From: an uncultured Clostridia bacterium
Lineage (GTDB): Bacteria > Bacillota > Clostridia > Lachnospirales > Anaerotignaceae
Length of the DNA stretch: 64,000 bases
Direction: 5' to 3'
NCBI GenBank assembly: GCA_910583755.1
Contig: CAJTZO010000010.1
Coordinates: forward strand, 3,536 to 67,535
Part shown: piece by piece, positions 52,157 through 60,853 of the stretch
Layout of the letters: each line of letters opens with the position of its first letter
Position numbering within the stretch: position 1 is the stretch's first letter
The notes under the pieces: model-generated
What the model saw: only the letters and a program-made list of their open reading frames with translations
Databases searched by the model: none
What the model was told of the DNA's origin: nothing
Position numbers and translations under genes: made by a program

Positions 52157-54481
52157 TTTTAATTCCTCCTTATTTTCTTGTACTTTTTCTACTATAATAT
52201 TATTTTCGATTGTTTTTGCCTTTTTAAAATCAGGTTGAAACAATTTTAAACGTAATGCATTTGTAACAACAAATACAGAGCTACAACTCATTGCTGCCGC
52301 TGCAAACATAGGATTTAATTTCCATCCGAATGTTGTATAAAATATTCCTGCTGCTAAAGGAATGCCTATGACATTATAGAAAAATGCCCAGAATAAATTT
52401 TGTTTGATATTACGTATGACAGCTCGGCTTAATTGTATTGCAGAAACACCATCTAACAAATCACTTTTCATTAATACAATATCTGCAGATTCTATAGCAA
52501 CATCTGTACCTGCGCCAATTGCAACACCTACATCAGCCCTTGCTAATGCTGGTGCATCGTTGATGCCATCCCCAATCATTGCTACTTTTTTTCCCTGTTC
52601 TTGTATTTTTCTGACTTCTTTTTCTTTATCTTGAGGCAGAACTTCTGCCACCACTTTTGACAAATTTATTTGTTTTGCTATAGCTTCTGCAGTGTGTTTA
52701 TTATCACCTGTTAGCATTATAACATCAATACCCATATTACGAAATGATGTAATCGCTTTTTTACTTGTTGGTTTTACAACATCTGCTACCGCAATGACAC
52801 CAAGCAATTTTTTATCTTCTGCAAAATATAAAGGTGTTTTTCCTTCTGCTGCTAAATTTTCACCTTTTTCAAAAAGAACATTGTCAATGCCTTCTTCTTT
52901 CATCATTTTTAAGTTTCCTGCTATGATTTCTTTTCCAGAAACGTCTGCTTTCACACCTTGCCCTGCAATCGTTTTAAAGTTTTCTCCTTTTGGTGCTGTA
53001 ATATTTTTTTGTTTTACATAATTTACAATTGCTTCTGAAAGAGGGTGTTCTGAAAGTTGTTCTATAGAAAAAGCATTTCGCAACAATTTATTTTCGAAAA
53101 TACCTTCTGCTAAAAGTACATCTGTAACTTTTGGTTTTCCTTCTGTCACAGTTCCTGTTTTGTCTAATATAATAGTATCCACTTCATGGGCAATTTCTAA
53201 ACTTTCCGCCGATTTAATTAAGATACCATTTTCTGCACCTTTTCCTGTTCCTACCATGATTGCTGTTGGTGTTGCTAATCCTAAGGCACAAGGACAAGAA
53301 ATTACAAGGACTGCAATTCCGATGGAAAGCGCAAAACTAAAAGAATATCCTAAAAATAACCAGATTACTGTTGCTACAATGGCAATCGAAATAACAACTG
53401 GTACAAAAATACCACTCACTTTATCAGCTAGTTTTGCAATTGGTGCCTTAGAAGCACTTGCTTCTTCTACTAATTGTATAATTTGAGAAAGAGTAGTATC
53501 ATTTCCTACTTTTTCTGCTTTAAACTGAAAATATCCTGTTTTATTTACTGTTGCGCCAATGACGGTATCTCCTACTTTTTTTTCAACAGGAATGCTTTCT
53601 CCTGTTAGAGCAGATTCATCTACCGCTGAAAAACCTTCTATAATTATTCCATCTACAGGAATACTTTGTCCTGGACGTACTACAATAATGTCACCTTTTT
53701 GTACTTCTTCTATAGCAATCTCTCTTTCTTGTCCATCTTTTATGATGGTTGCTTTTTTGGGTGCCAAATCTAACAACTTTGTAATTGCTTCTGAAGTTTT
53801 TCCTTTGGAACGAGTTTCCATATATTTTCCTACTGTAATCAAGGTCAATATCATGCCAGAGGATTCAAAGTAAAACTCCATTCCATATTGATGTGCCATT
53901 GTCATGTCACCATGCCCCATATAGTAACCCATAGCATAAATGGCAATTACACTGTATACAAAAGCTGCAGAAGAACCCAATGCAATTAAAGAGTCCATAT
54001 TTGGTGAATGATTCCATAAAGCTTTAAAACCAACAGAAAAATATTTTCGATTCAAATATAAAATTGGCAAGGTTAAAAATAATTGTGTTAATGCAAACGA
54101 CATCATATTTTCCTGACCTAAAAGAATATGAGGTAATGGCATACCCATCATATGCCCCATAGAGATATAAAATAATGGTATTAAAAACACAAATGACCAG
54201 ATAAGTCTTTTTTTCATGGAATCCATTTCTGCTTGCGCGATATTTTCGCCAGATATGGCTGCCTTTTCACTACCATGCACTTTTGCACCATATCCACCTT
54301 GTTCTACAGCTTTTATGATTTCCTCATCTGTCAACTTTTGTTCTTCATATTCTACCATCATAGAATTTTGTAGTAGATTGACATTTACAGAAAGAATACC
54401 TGCTAGTTTATTTACACTTTTTTCTACATGTGCGCTGCAAGCACTGCAAGTCATACCACTTACATCAAATTTTTGTTTCAT
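51950..54481 (-). CDS. copA: Copper P-type ATPase CopA with fused C-terminal CopZ domain
   Basis: 843 residues. N-terminal HMA (GMTCSACSAHVEKSV), eight TM helices, CPC motif (ISCPCALGLATPTA), phosphorylation DKTGTVTEG, and GDGINDAPALARADVGVAIG. Unusually, after the last TM helices and a linker (KVQENKEELK) a second heavy-metal domain (MKKVLTIEGMMCGHCTGRVEQAL) is fused at the C-terminus, a typical CopZ sequence. A ribosome site lies directly before its Met, so CopZ may also be made separately. Exports Cu(I). Confidence 0.93.
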   Translation of the reverse strand: MKQKFDVSGMTCSACSAHVEKSVNKLAGILSVNVNLLQNSMMVEYEEQKLTDEEIIKAVEQGGYGAKVHGSEKAAISGENIAQAEMDSMKKRLIWSFVFLIPLFYISMGHMMGMPLPHILLGQENMMSFALTQLFLTLPILYLNRKYFSVGFKALWNHSPNMDSLIALGSSAAFVYSVIAIYAMGYYMGHGDMTMAHQYGMEFYFESSGMILTLITVGKYMETRSKGKTSEAITKLLDLAPKKATIIKDGQEREIAIEEVQKGDIIVVRPGQSIPVDGIIIEGFSAVDESALTGESIPVEKKVGDTVIGATVNKTGYFQFKAEKVGNDTTLSQIIQLVEEASASKAPIAKLADKVSGIFVPVVISIAIVATVIWLFLGYSFSFALSIGIAVLVISCPCALGLATPTAIMVGTGKGAENGILIKSAESLEIAHEVDTIILDKTGTVTEGKPKVTDVLLAEGIFENKLLRNAFSIEQLSEHPLSEAIVNYVKQKNITAPKGENFKTIAGQGVKADVSGKEIIAGNLKMMKEEGIDNVLFEKGENLAAEGKTPLYFAEDKKLLGVIAVADVVKPTSKKAITSFRNMGIDVIMLTGDNKHTAEAIAKQINLSKVVAEVLPQDKEKEVRKIQEQGKKVAMIGDGINDAPALARADVGVAIGAGTDVAIESADIVLMKSDLLDGVSAIQLSRAVIRNIKQNLFWAFFYNVIGIPLAAGIFYTTFGWKLNPMFAAAAMSCSSVFVVTNALRLKLFQPDFKKAKTIENNIIVEKVQENKEELKMKKVLTIEGMMCGHCTGRVEQALNALEGVKAEVSLDDKTATVTAAENVSEEMLVKAVTDAGYTVVDIQ

Positions 54482-54499
54482 GTGTCATCACCTCTTTAA

Positions 54500-54551
54500 A
54501 TACCCCTCACGGGTGTAGTGTTATTGTAATAAAATATTTTCTTTTTGTCAA
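54500..54551 (-). promoter_or_regulatory. copA promoter with CsoR operator-like site
   Basis: Minus strand TTGACA (54551-54546), 17 nt, TACAAT (54528-54523). Just downstream, TACACCCGTGAGGGGTA (about 54517-54501) is a GC-rich inverted repeat like CsoR operators (ACCC...GGGT core). Binding there would block transcription. Confidence 0.7.
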
Positions 54552-54580
54552 TAGTATTTCATTTTGTTTTTATTTTATAC

Positions 54581-54614
54581 AAAAAAAGAGTTTAGAAATT
54601 TTCTTTCTAAACTC
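54581..54614 (-). terminator. Terminator of the DJ-1 family gene
   Basis: On the minus strand GAGTTTAGAAA / TTTCTAAACTC arms followed by seven T. Confidence 0.75.
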
Positions 54615-54672
54615 AATCCTTTTTAAGAAACTGTAGTTTCCATAAATGCTTAAGGTTTTTTAACAAGCTGAC
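54615..54672 (+). repeat. MITE right-end remnant
   Basis: CAATCCTTTTTAAGAAACTGTAGTTTCC and AAGGTTTTTTAACAAGCTGACTG resemble the right end of the dispersed repeat. Confidence 0.45.
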
Positions 54673-54744
54673 TGATTAATAGGATGTTTTCGATTATTTT
54701 TTTAAGAGACTTATAAAAACATAAGAGTAAAACTTTCCATGTCC

Positions 54745-55296
54745 TTATTCTTGATAAACAAGTGCTTTTTTAACTTCGTTTGCTTTTTCTATACCAGCAA
54801 ATACTTCTATTAACTTTAATCCAAATGCCATAGCAGTTCCAGGTGCTCTTGATGTCATAACAGTGCCATCATAACAAACCATATCGGTACTACATTCTGC
54901 ACCTTTTAAGTTTTCTTCCATTCCTGGATAGATGGTGGCTTTTTTACCTTGTACAAATCCTAATTTACCAAATATCATAGGAGCAGCACAAATTGCTCCA
55001 ATAAATTTTTTTTGTCTATAGAATTCTTCTAATATTTTTGTTAATCCCACATGATTTTGTAAATTAATGGTGCCCGGCATACCCCCAGGTAAAACAAGTC
55101 CAGCAGCTTCCAGACATATTTTTTCATCAAAAAGCATATCTGCTATAAAAGGCACTCCATGTGCACCCATTACTTCTCTTTTTCCGGTGATTGAAATAGT
55201 TTTACAATTTACATCTGCCCTGCGTAATAAATCTATAATGGTAACTGCTTCGATTTCTTCAAATCCTTCTGCTAAAAAAACTAAAACTTTTTTCAT
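54745..55296 (-). CDS. DJ-1/PfpI family protein
   Basis: 183 residues from ATG at 55296 (GAGG site; the longer frame to 55458 overlaps the next gene). KKVLVFLAEGFEEIEAVTIIDLLRRA start, nucleophile Cys in FIGAICAAPMIFG, and a GLVLPGGMPGTINLQ block. Related to YajL/DJ-1 deglycase-chaperones; exact activity unsure. It is divergent to the CYTH gene. Confidence 0.9.
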   Translation of the reverse strand: MKKVLVFLAEGFEEIEAVTIIDLLRRADVNCKTISITGKREVMGAHGVPFIADMLFDEKICLEAAGLVLPGGMPGTINLQNHVGLTKILEEFYRQKKFIGAICAAPMIFGKLGFVQGKKATIYPGMEENLKGAECSTDMVCYDGTVMTSRAPGTAMAFGLKLIEVFAGIEKANEVKKALVYQE

Positions 55297-55412
55297 ATGA
55301 TAATCGCCTCTTTCCGTATCTACTTTTTTTATTATATCATAACGGGATTGTACTTTGCAACCACTAGCAAGCAATGATATACTATGATAAAAATAAATTG
55401 GAGGTATAAAAA

Positions 55413-55874
55413 ATGGAAATTGAAAGAAAATTTTTAACAAAGGAGGTTCCTTTTTCATTAGAACCCTATCATTGTGCTATGATTTCACAATCTTATATTT
55501 CTTTTTCTCCTACCATACGAATCAGGCAAAGTGATACAATGTATTTTTTAACAGTAAAAGGAAAAGGACATTTAGCAAGAGAGGAATTTGAAATGAATCT
55601 TACAAAAGAACAATATCAAGCATTGCAAAAAAAATGTGATGCTTCTCCTGTAATAAAAAAAAGGTATTATGTTCCTTTAGAAAATAATTTAATGGCGGAA
55701 ATTGATTATTATGAAGGAAAGTTGAAGGGGTTAATTACAACAGAAGTAGAGTTTTCTTCTGAAAAAGCAGCAAATTCTTTTGTAGCACCAGATTGGTTTG
55801 GAAAAGAAGTTACTTTTGATTCTCGCTATAAAAATACAAATCTTTCCTTATATGGTATTCCGCAGACAACATAA
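55413..55874 (+). CDS. CYTH-domain triphosphatase-like protein
   Basis: 153 residues. N-terminus MEIERKFL is the ExExK signature; RIRQSDTMYFLTVKGKG and AEIDYYEGKLKGLITTEVEF follow. CYTH proteins hydrolyse triphosphate (tripolyphosphatase) or act as adenylate cyclases; the simple tunnel fold suggests the former. Alone on the plus strand. Confidence 0.88.
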   Translation: MEIERKFLTKEVPFSLEPYHCAMISQSYISFSPTIRIRQSDTMYFLTVKGKGHLAREEFEMNLTKEQYQALQKKCDASPVIKKRYYVPLENNLMAEIDYYEGKLKGLITTEVEFSSEKAANSFVAPDWFGKEVTFDSRYKNTNLSLYGIPQTT

Positions 55875-56134
55875 AGGTACTTTTTAATATAAAAAAATTT
55901 CTACAAAATAGTAGTAAATTCTCCATATTCCGTGCTATTGTGTGATAATTCTTCATAAAAAAATGCATTATTGTGTCTTATCTTGTAGAAATGTAATATA
56001 TTGTAAAAATTTGCGATGGCTAAAAATATTGCAATTACGAATATTATGCACTATAATCAAGTGACAGGTAAATATTTCCACTTTTATAGAGTATTTTAAT
56101 ATTTACAATTAAATTAGTCATTGGAGGGATAAAA

Positions 56135-56938
56135 TTGAGCCAGACAAAAATAAAAGTGCTGCTTGCAGATGATAATAAGGATTTTTGTGATGTAGTAGTG
56201 AGTTATTTAAATAAACAAGAGGATATCACAGTGGTAGCAGTTGCTTATGATGGAGTAGATGCCTGTAATAAAATACAAGAATATCGTCCTGATATTGCAA
56301 TCATTGATGGTATTATGCCTCGTTTGGATGGACTTGGTGTACTAGAACGTTTACAAAAGAATAAAGATGGCTTTCACCCTGTTTGCATTATGCTTTCCGC
56401 CATTACGCAGGAAAAAGTCATACAAAAAGCGATGGATTTGGATGCGGCTTATTACATTGTAAAGCCTTTTGATATGGAATCTTTAGCAAGTCGTATTCAT
56501 CAATTGATTTATGAAAAATCTACAACAAAATCCACAATTCCGCAAGGATTTGCTGTACAATCCAATGCTTCCCTTTCTGCTGCCTATGACTTAGAAACAA
56601 AAGTAACAAATATCCTTCACGAAATTGGTGTACCTGCAAATATCAGGGGATACCACTATATGAGAGAAGCAATTATTATGTCTGTCAATGATATGGATGT
56701 ATTAAATTATATTACAAAAGAACTTTATCCATCTATTGCAAAAAAGTGTAATACAACACCTTCAAGGGTGGAAAGAGCAATTCGTCATGCGATAGAAGTA
56801 GCATGGAATAGAGGAAAAGTAGATGCAATTAATTCTTTATTTGGTTATACAGTGAATAATCATAAAGGAAAACCAACGAATTCCGAATTTATTGCACTAA
56901 TTGCTGACAAATTACGTTTAGAACAAAAAGCAAGCTGA
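56135..56938 (+). CDS. spo0A: Sporulation master regulator Spo0A
   Basis: 267 residues from TTG at 56135, GGAGG eight bases upstream. Receiver domain with Asp12/Asp13, phosphorylation Asp58 in IIDGIMPRLDG and Lys in IVKPFD. The C-terminal effector domain contains HEIGVPANIRGYHYMREAIIMS and CNTTPSRVERAIRHAIEVAWNRG, the highly conserved DNA-recognition helices. It commits the cell to sporulation. The usual spoIVB is not upstream. Present in spore-forming Clostridia. Confidence 0.97.
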   Translation: MSQTKIKVLLADDNKDFCDVVVSYLNKQEDITVVAVAYDGVDACNKIQEYRPDIAIIDGIMPRLDGLGVLERLQKNKDGFHPVCIMLSAITQEKVIQKAMDLDAAYYIVKPFDMESLASRIHQLIYEKSTTKSTIPQGFAVQSNASLSAAYDLETKVTNILHEIGVPANIRGYHYMREAIIMSVNDMDVLNYITKELYPSIAKKCNTTPSRVERAIRHAIEVAWNRGKVDAINSLFGYTVNNHKGKPTNSEFIALIADKLRLEQKAS

Positions 56939-57070
56939 TTTTTTTCTGGAAAGAAACAAAAAACTTTTGATGATATGAATGAGAATAGAAATTTTAGAAT
57001 AATAAAAAATGAATTTTTTCAAAAGTTTACATTAACATAGACTAACTTCCCTAAGATTTTTTGAAAAATT

Positions 57071-57104
57071 ATCCCTTATGCTAAAAAGTATAAGGGATTT
57101 TTTT
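57071..57104 (+). terminator. Terminator after spo0A
   Basis: ATCCCTTAT / ATAAGGGAT with a T7 tail. Confidence 0.8.
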
Positions 57105-57161
57105 GCTTTTCAAATAGCTTTAAATAGGGTATGATAAGCTAAGAAAACAAAATAGACATTT

Positions 57162-57193
57162 GTGAGATACTATTTTTGTATCCCACTATTTTT
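57162..57193 (+). promoter_or_regulatory. Hairpin with T-run in the brnQ leader (attenuator candidate)
   Basis: GTGAGATAC / GTATCCCAC arms around a T-rich loop followed by TATTTTTTT, 40 bp before the brnQ start and downstream of a TATGAT -10-like box (57130-57135). Resembles an intrinsic terminator in an mRNA leader. Confidence 0.5.
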
Positions 57194-57226
57194 TTGTAAC
57201 TGTAAAAAATTAAAGGAGGTTTTTTT

Positions 57227-58489
57227 ATGCAAAAGCAAACAAAAAATATGCTAATGATTGGTTTTATGATGTTTTCTACTTTTTTTGGAGCAGGAAATTT
57301 AATTTTTCCTCCCTATTTAGGGATGGAGTCAGGGGCACAATGGCATACAGGATTTTTTGGCTTTTTAATTGGAGATGTTACTTTAGCTATCTTAGCCATT
57401 ATTGCAACTTGTAAATTTGAAGATGCAAACAGAGGTGTATTAACAAGGGGAGGAAATCTTTTTGCAGTTATTATTAGTAGTGTAATGATACTTTGTGTAG
57501 GTCCCTTTGTTTGTATTCCTAGAACGGCATCTACAGTATATGAGATTTCAATACAACCCAATTTTCCACAATTTCATTCTATATTGTTTTCTGTTTTATT
57601 TTTTATTGTTGTCTTTATATTGGCAGTACGCCCCACAAAAGTAGTAGATTATGTTGGTAAGTTTTTAACACCAGCACTTTTGTTTGTATTAGCTTGTATG
57701 ATTATAAAAGGATTCATTTCTCCAATTGGTGGGTTTGCACCTGTTCCAAAAATAGAAACTGTTTTTGCAGAAGGATTGATGCAAGGGTATCAGACCTTAG
57801 ATGCTATGGGAGGCACTGTTGTTGCAATATTGGTTATGGCAACGATTGTAGAAAAAGGATATGGAGAAAAAAATGCTCGTGTGAAAGTGGCAACACAAGC
57901 AGGAATTGTGGCAGGACTTGCTTTAATGATTGTTTATGGTGGACTTTGCTTTTTGGGTGGTACTGCCTCAGAACAGTATGACGTTTCTGTTGCACCAACA
58001 ACCTTACTTGTTGGCATTACAAAATCTTTATTCGGAAAAACAGGACAAGTAATATTAGCAATTATTGTAACATTAGCTTGTTTAACAACTGCAATTGGCT
58101 TGACTTCTTCTACAGCACAATATTTTTCATCTATGACAAATAATAAAATAAAATATAGCTGGATAGTTGTTATTGTTTGTGTGTTTAGTACAGTAATTTC
58201 TAATTTTGGTGTTACAACAATTGTGAATTTATCTGTTCCTATTTTGAATTTGCTTTATCCTACCGTTGTTACTATGATTGTACTTTCTACATTTACAGAT
58301 TATATTAAAAATGATAATGTATTTAAAGCAGCAGCCTATATGGCGATTTTAATGGGAGTTTTGGATATGCTTCATGTTGGTATTATGCAGCACTTACCAT
58401 TGGCGAAATTTGGCTTTGCATGGGTTGTTCCTGTTGTCATAGCTGGTATCATTGGTATTTTTATTCCTAATAAAGTTTTAAAAAAGTAA
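57227..58489 (+). CDS. brnQ: Branched-chain amino acid:cation symporter BrnQ
   Basis: 420 residues; ATG after AAAGGAGG. Twelve or so membrane helices. N-terminal FGAGNLIFPPYLGMESG and MATIVEKGYGEKNARVKVATQAGIVAG are typical of the LIVCS family. Imports Leu/Ile/Val with Na+ or H+. A terminator-like hairpin precedes it. Confidence 0.93.
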   Translation: MQKQTKNMLMIGFMMFSTFFGAGNLIFPPYLGMESGAQWHTGFFGFLIGDVTLAILAIIATCKFEDANRGVLTRGGNLFAVIISSVMILCVGPFVCIPRTASTVYEISIQPNFPQFHSILFSVLFFIVVFILAVRPTKVVDYVGKFLTPALLFVLACMIIKGFISPIGGFAPVPKIETVFAEGLMQGYQTLDAMGGTVVAILVMATIVEKGYGEKNARVKVATQAGIVAGLALMIVYGGLCFLGGTASEQYDVSVAPTTLLVGITKSLFGKTGQVILAIIVTLACLTTAIGLTSSTAQYFSSMTNNKIKYSWIVVIVCVFSTVISNFGVTTIVNLSVPILNLLYPTVVTMIVLSTFTDYIKNDNVFKAAAYMAILMGVLDMLHVGIMQHLPLAKFGFAWVVPVVIAGIIGIFIPNKVLKK

Positions 58490-58602
58490 TAATATTTGAA
58501 AGAAAAGATGATTTAAAGATTTTGCTTGTATGCAATATATTTCAAGTTTTATGTAATAGAAACACTTCCCACAAATAGAGTCACACATTTAGGAGGAGCA
58601 AT

Positions 58603-59898
58603 ATGAATTTACAAGAACAATATCATCAAAAATTAATAAGTTTAGATTCTCTACTGGAAAAGGTAAAAAGAAATGATATTATAGTGCCAGCATTAGCAGG
58701 TTGTGAGCCTTCTGGTTTTTTGGGAAGGTTACATGAAATAGATGACCGTGTAGAGAATGTTCGTGTATTGAATGCATTAGAATTTAGTAGCTTTCCTTTT
58801 CAAGACCCAGAAAGAGAGATAAAAAATATTCATTCTATGTGTTATTTTTTTGGTGAAAGTAGCCGAAGACTGCATCCTACGAAAAGGACTTCTTTGTTAC
58901 CAAGCCATTTCCGAAATTTTTCAAAATGGGTACTGGAAGATAAAAAACCTAATATATTTGTTGCCAGTGTTACACCTATGGATAAATTTGGTTATTTCAC
59001 AATGTCTCTTTCTATGTGCTATGAAAGACCATTTTTGGAAGCGGCGGATATGGTGGTATTAGAGGTGAATGATAAAATGCCTCGTGTATTAGGTGATACC
59101 ATTGTACATATTAGCCAAGTGGATTATATATATGAATATAGTCATAAAATTGTGACAGCTTCTTTCCAAGAACCTGGAGAAAAAGAAAAGAAAATCGGCA
59201 GTTACATTGCAGATTTTGTACAAGATGGAAGTGTTTTTCAGTTAGGTATTGGTGGGATTCCAAATGCAGTTGCAAACTGCCTGAAAGATAAAAAACACTT
59301 GGGGATTCATAGCGAAATGCTAACAGAAGGTATGATGGAGTTAATTAAAGTAGGTGCTGTTACTAATTTGAAAAAGAAAATACAAAAAGGGAAAACAGTT
59401 GCTGCTTTTGCTTTTGGAAGCCAAAAATTGTATGACTTTTTGCATGATAATCCTTCTATTGCAATATTAGATGGAGATTATGTTAATAATCCTTATGTGA
59501 TTGCCCAAAATGATAATATGGTTTCTATTAATACCACAATGCAGGTAGATTTAACAGGACAATGTTGTTCTGAAAGTATAGGAAACAAACAGTATAGTGG
59601 AATTGGTGGACAAACAGATACTGTGCTGGGCGCTTTAATGAGTAAAGGTGGTCGTTCTATTATTGCGTTGCCTTCTACTACAAAGGATGAAAAAATATCA
59701 AAAATAACACCATTTTTAACAGCAGGCGCAGCTGTAACTTTATCCAGAAATGATGTGGATTATGTAGTAACAGAGTATGGTGTTGCAAAAATGCGTGGGC
59801 AAACTGTTGCAGAAAGAGCAGAAAATTTGATTGCGATTGCCCATCCCAAATTTAGAAAAGAATTAAAAGAACAAGCTGAAATGTTACAAATTTGGTAA
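58603..59898 (+). CDS. Acetyl-CoA hydrolase/transferase family (4-hydroxybutyrate CoA-transferase-like)
   Basis: 431 residues; ATG after AGGAGGAGC. The catalytic Glu is in GIHSEMLTEGMMELIKVGAVTN. The family C-terminal block GIGGQTDTVLGALMSKGGRSIIALPSTTKDEKISKITPFL and YVVTEYGVAKMRGQTVAERA is present. Class I-type CoA-transferases move CoA between carboxylic acids in fermentation (butyrate, 4-hydroxybutyrate, acetate). Substrate not fixed. Possibly controlled by the adjacent GntR gene. Confidence 0.9.
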   Translation: MNLQEQYHQKLISLDSLLEKVKRNDIIVPALAGCEPSGFLGRLHEIDDRVENVRVLNALEFSSFPFQDPEREIKNIHSMCYFFGESSRRLHPTKRTSLLPSHFRNFSKWVLEDKKPNIFVASVTPMDKFGYFTMSLSMCYERPFLEAADMVVLEVNDKMPRVLGDTIVHISQVDYIYEYSHKIVTASFQEPGEKEKKIGSYIADFVQDGSVFQLGIGGIPNAVANCLKDKKHLGIHSEMLTEGMMELIKVGAVTNLKKKIQKGKTVAAFAFGSQKLYDFLHDNPSIAILDGDYVNNPYVIAQNDNMVSINTTMQVDLTGQCCSESIGNKQYSGIGGQTDTVLGALMSKGGRSIIALPSTTKDEKISKITPFLTAGAAVTLSRNDVDYVVTEYGVAKMRGQTVAERAENLIAIAHPKFRKELKEQAEMLQIW

Positions 59899-59980
59899 TC
59901 TATAGCGATTTTTTTATTGCTCATTAAAGAAAATAATTTTATATCATATGCCAAAATATTTTATAATATGCATAATTGCT

Positions 59981-60028
59981 TTGACACTGTGTTTAAAATG
60001 GTATATAATCCAATCACATAAAAGTGAT
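59981..60028 (+). promoter_or_regulatory. GntR promoter with operator-like site
   Basis: TTGACA (59981-59986), 17 nt, TATAAT (60004-60009): consensus promoter. ATCAC-N6-GTGAT (60013-60028) downstream of it is an inverted repeat of the size bound by FadR-type GntR dimers, suggesting autoregulation. Confidence 0.65.
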
Positions 60029-60048
60029 AAAAAGGGGAGAAAACCTGA

Positions 60049-60687
60049 ATGGATGCAGTCAGCAGAATTACGATAAAAGAACAAGTTTATAATGTCATCA
60101 AACAAAAAATACTTCACCAGCAATATCAACTGGGAGAGAAAATTAATATTGATGCACTGGCGGCAGAATTACAAGTCAGTAATTCTCCCATAAGAGAAGC
60201 ACTGATGCTTTTAGCAAGAGATGGGCTTATTGTGACTATACCTAATAATGGTGCAAGGGTAGTTTCTTTTACAGAAGAAAGTTTTGTGGAAATAGCACAA
60301 ACAATTTGTGCTATGTTGCGTGGTGGTTATTTGCTGTGTGTGGAATTGGGAAAGACAGATGAAATTGTACAGCATATGGAACGACATATTACTTTGCAGT
60401 ACAATGCTTTGGAATCTCATAATTTTCATGAATTAGTACAACAGTCTATTCTGTTTGATAAAAGTATCATATCTGTTTCTCAGAATAAATATTTTCTTTC
60501 TATTTATGAAAGAATAGAAGATGTATTTTATTTGATGATACTGCATAATAATCAGCATGGAATCAGAGATTGTCAAAAAAGCATAGAAGAACATCAAATG
60601 ATACTTTCTAATATGAAGCAAAACAATATTAAGGAAGTATTACGTTGGCTTTCTGTGCATTATGATAAACATTTTAGTAAAAGATAA
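60049..60687 (+). CDS. GntR-family regulator (FadR subgroup)
   Basis: 212 residues; ATG after GGGGAGA. N-terminal winged helix (YNVIKQKILHQQYQLGEKINIDALAAELQVSNSPIREALMLLARDGLIVTIPNNGARV), C-terminal all-helical ligand domain with FCD-type residues (HITLQ..., HYDKHF). It binds DNA until a carboxylic acid effector binds. The upstream CoA-transferase gene is a likely target. Confidence 0.9.
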   Translation: MDAVSRITIKEQVYNVIKQKILHQQYQLGEKINIDALAAELQVSNSPIREALMLLARDGLIVTIPNNGARVVSFTEESFVEIAQTICAMLRGGYLLCVELGKTDEIVQHMERHITLQYNALESHNFHELVQQSILFDKSIISVSQNKYFLSIYERIEDVFYLMILHNNQHGIRDCQKSIEEHQMILSNMKQNNIKEVLRWLSVHYDKHFSKR

Positions 60688-60736
60688 AAAAAAGAGATAT
60701 TTTTCTGTATGGAAAAAAGGAAAATATCTCTTTTTT
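60688..60736 (+). terminator. Terminator after the GntR gene
   Basis: AAAGAGATATTTT / AAAATATCTCTTTTTT arms about 18 nt apart. Confidence 0.8.
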
Positions 60737-60853
60737 GTTGCTTTTATATTTATAATATTGTATCATTTTGTTGAGCCAAAAGAAAATAAAAAAACGGAAT
60801 GGTGTTTCACTAAATCAAAATTATAATGATAAATTTTAAGGAGATGATTTTTT

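Noticed and set aside
55875..56134. Sigma-H promoter and 0A boxes before spo0A
   Set aside because: No clear TGTCGAA or sigma-H pattern could be confirmed by eye in the 260 bases upstream.
57100..57226. T-box riboswitch in the brnQ leader
   Set aside because: There is no T-box consensus sequence or long leader; only a single hairpin.
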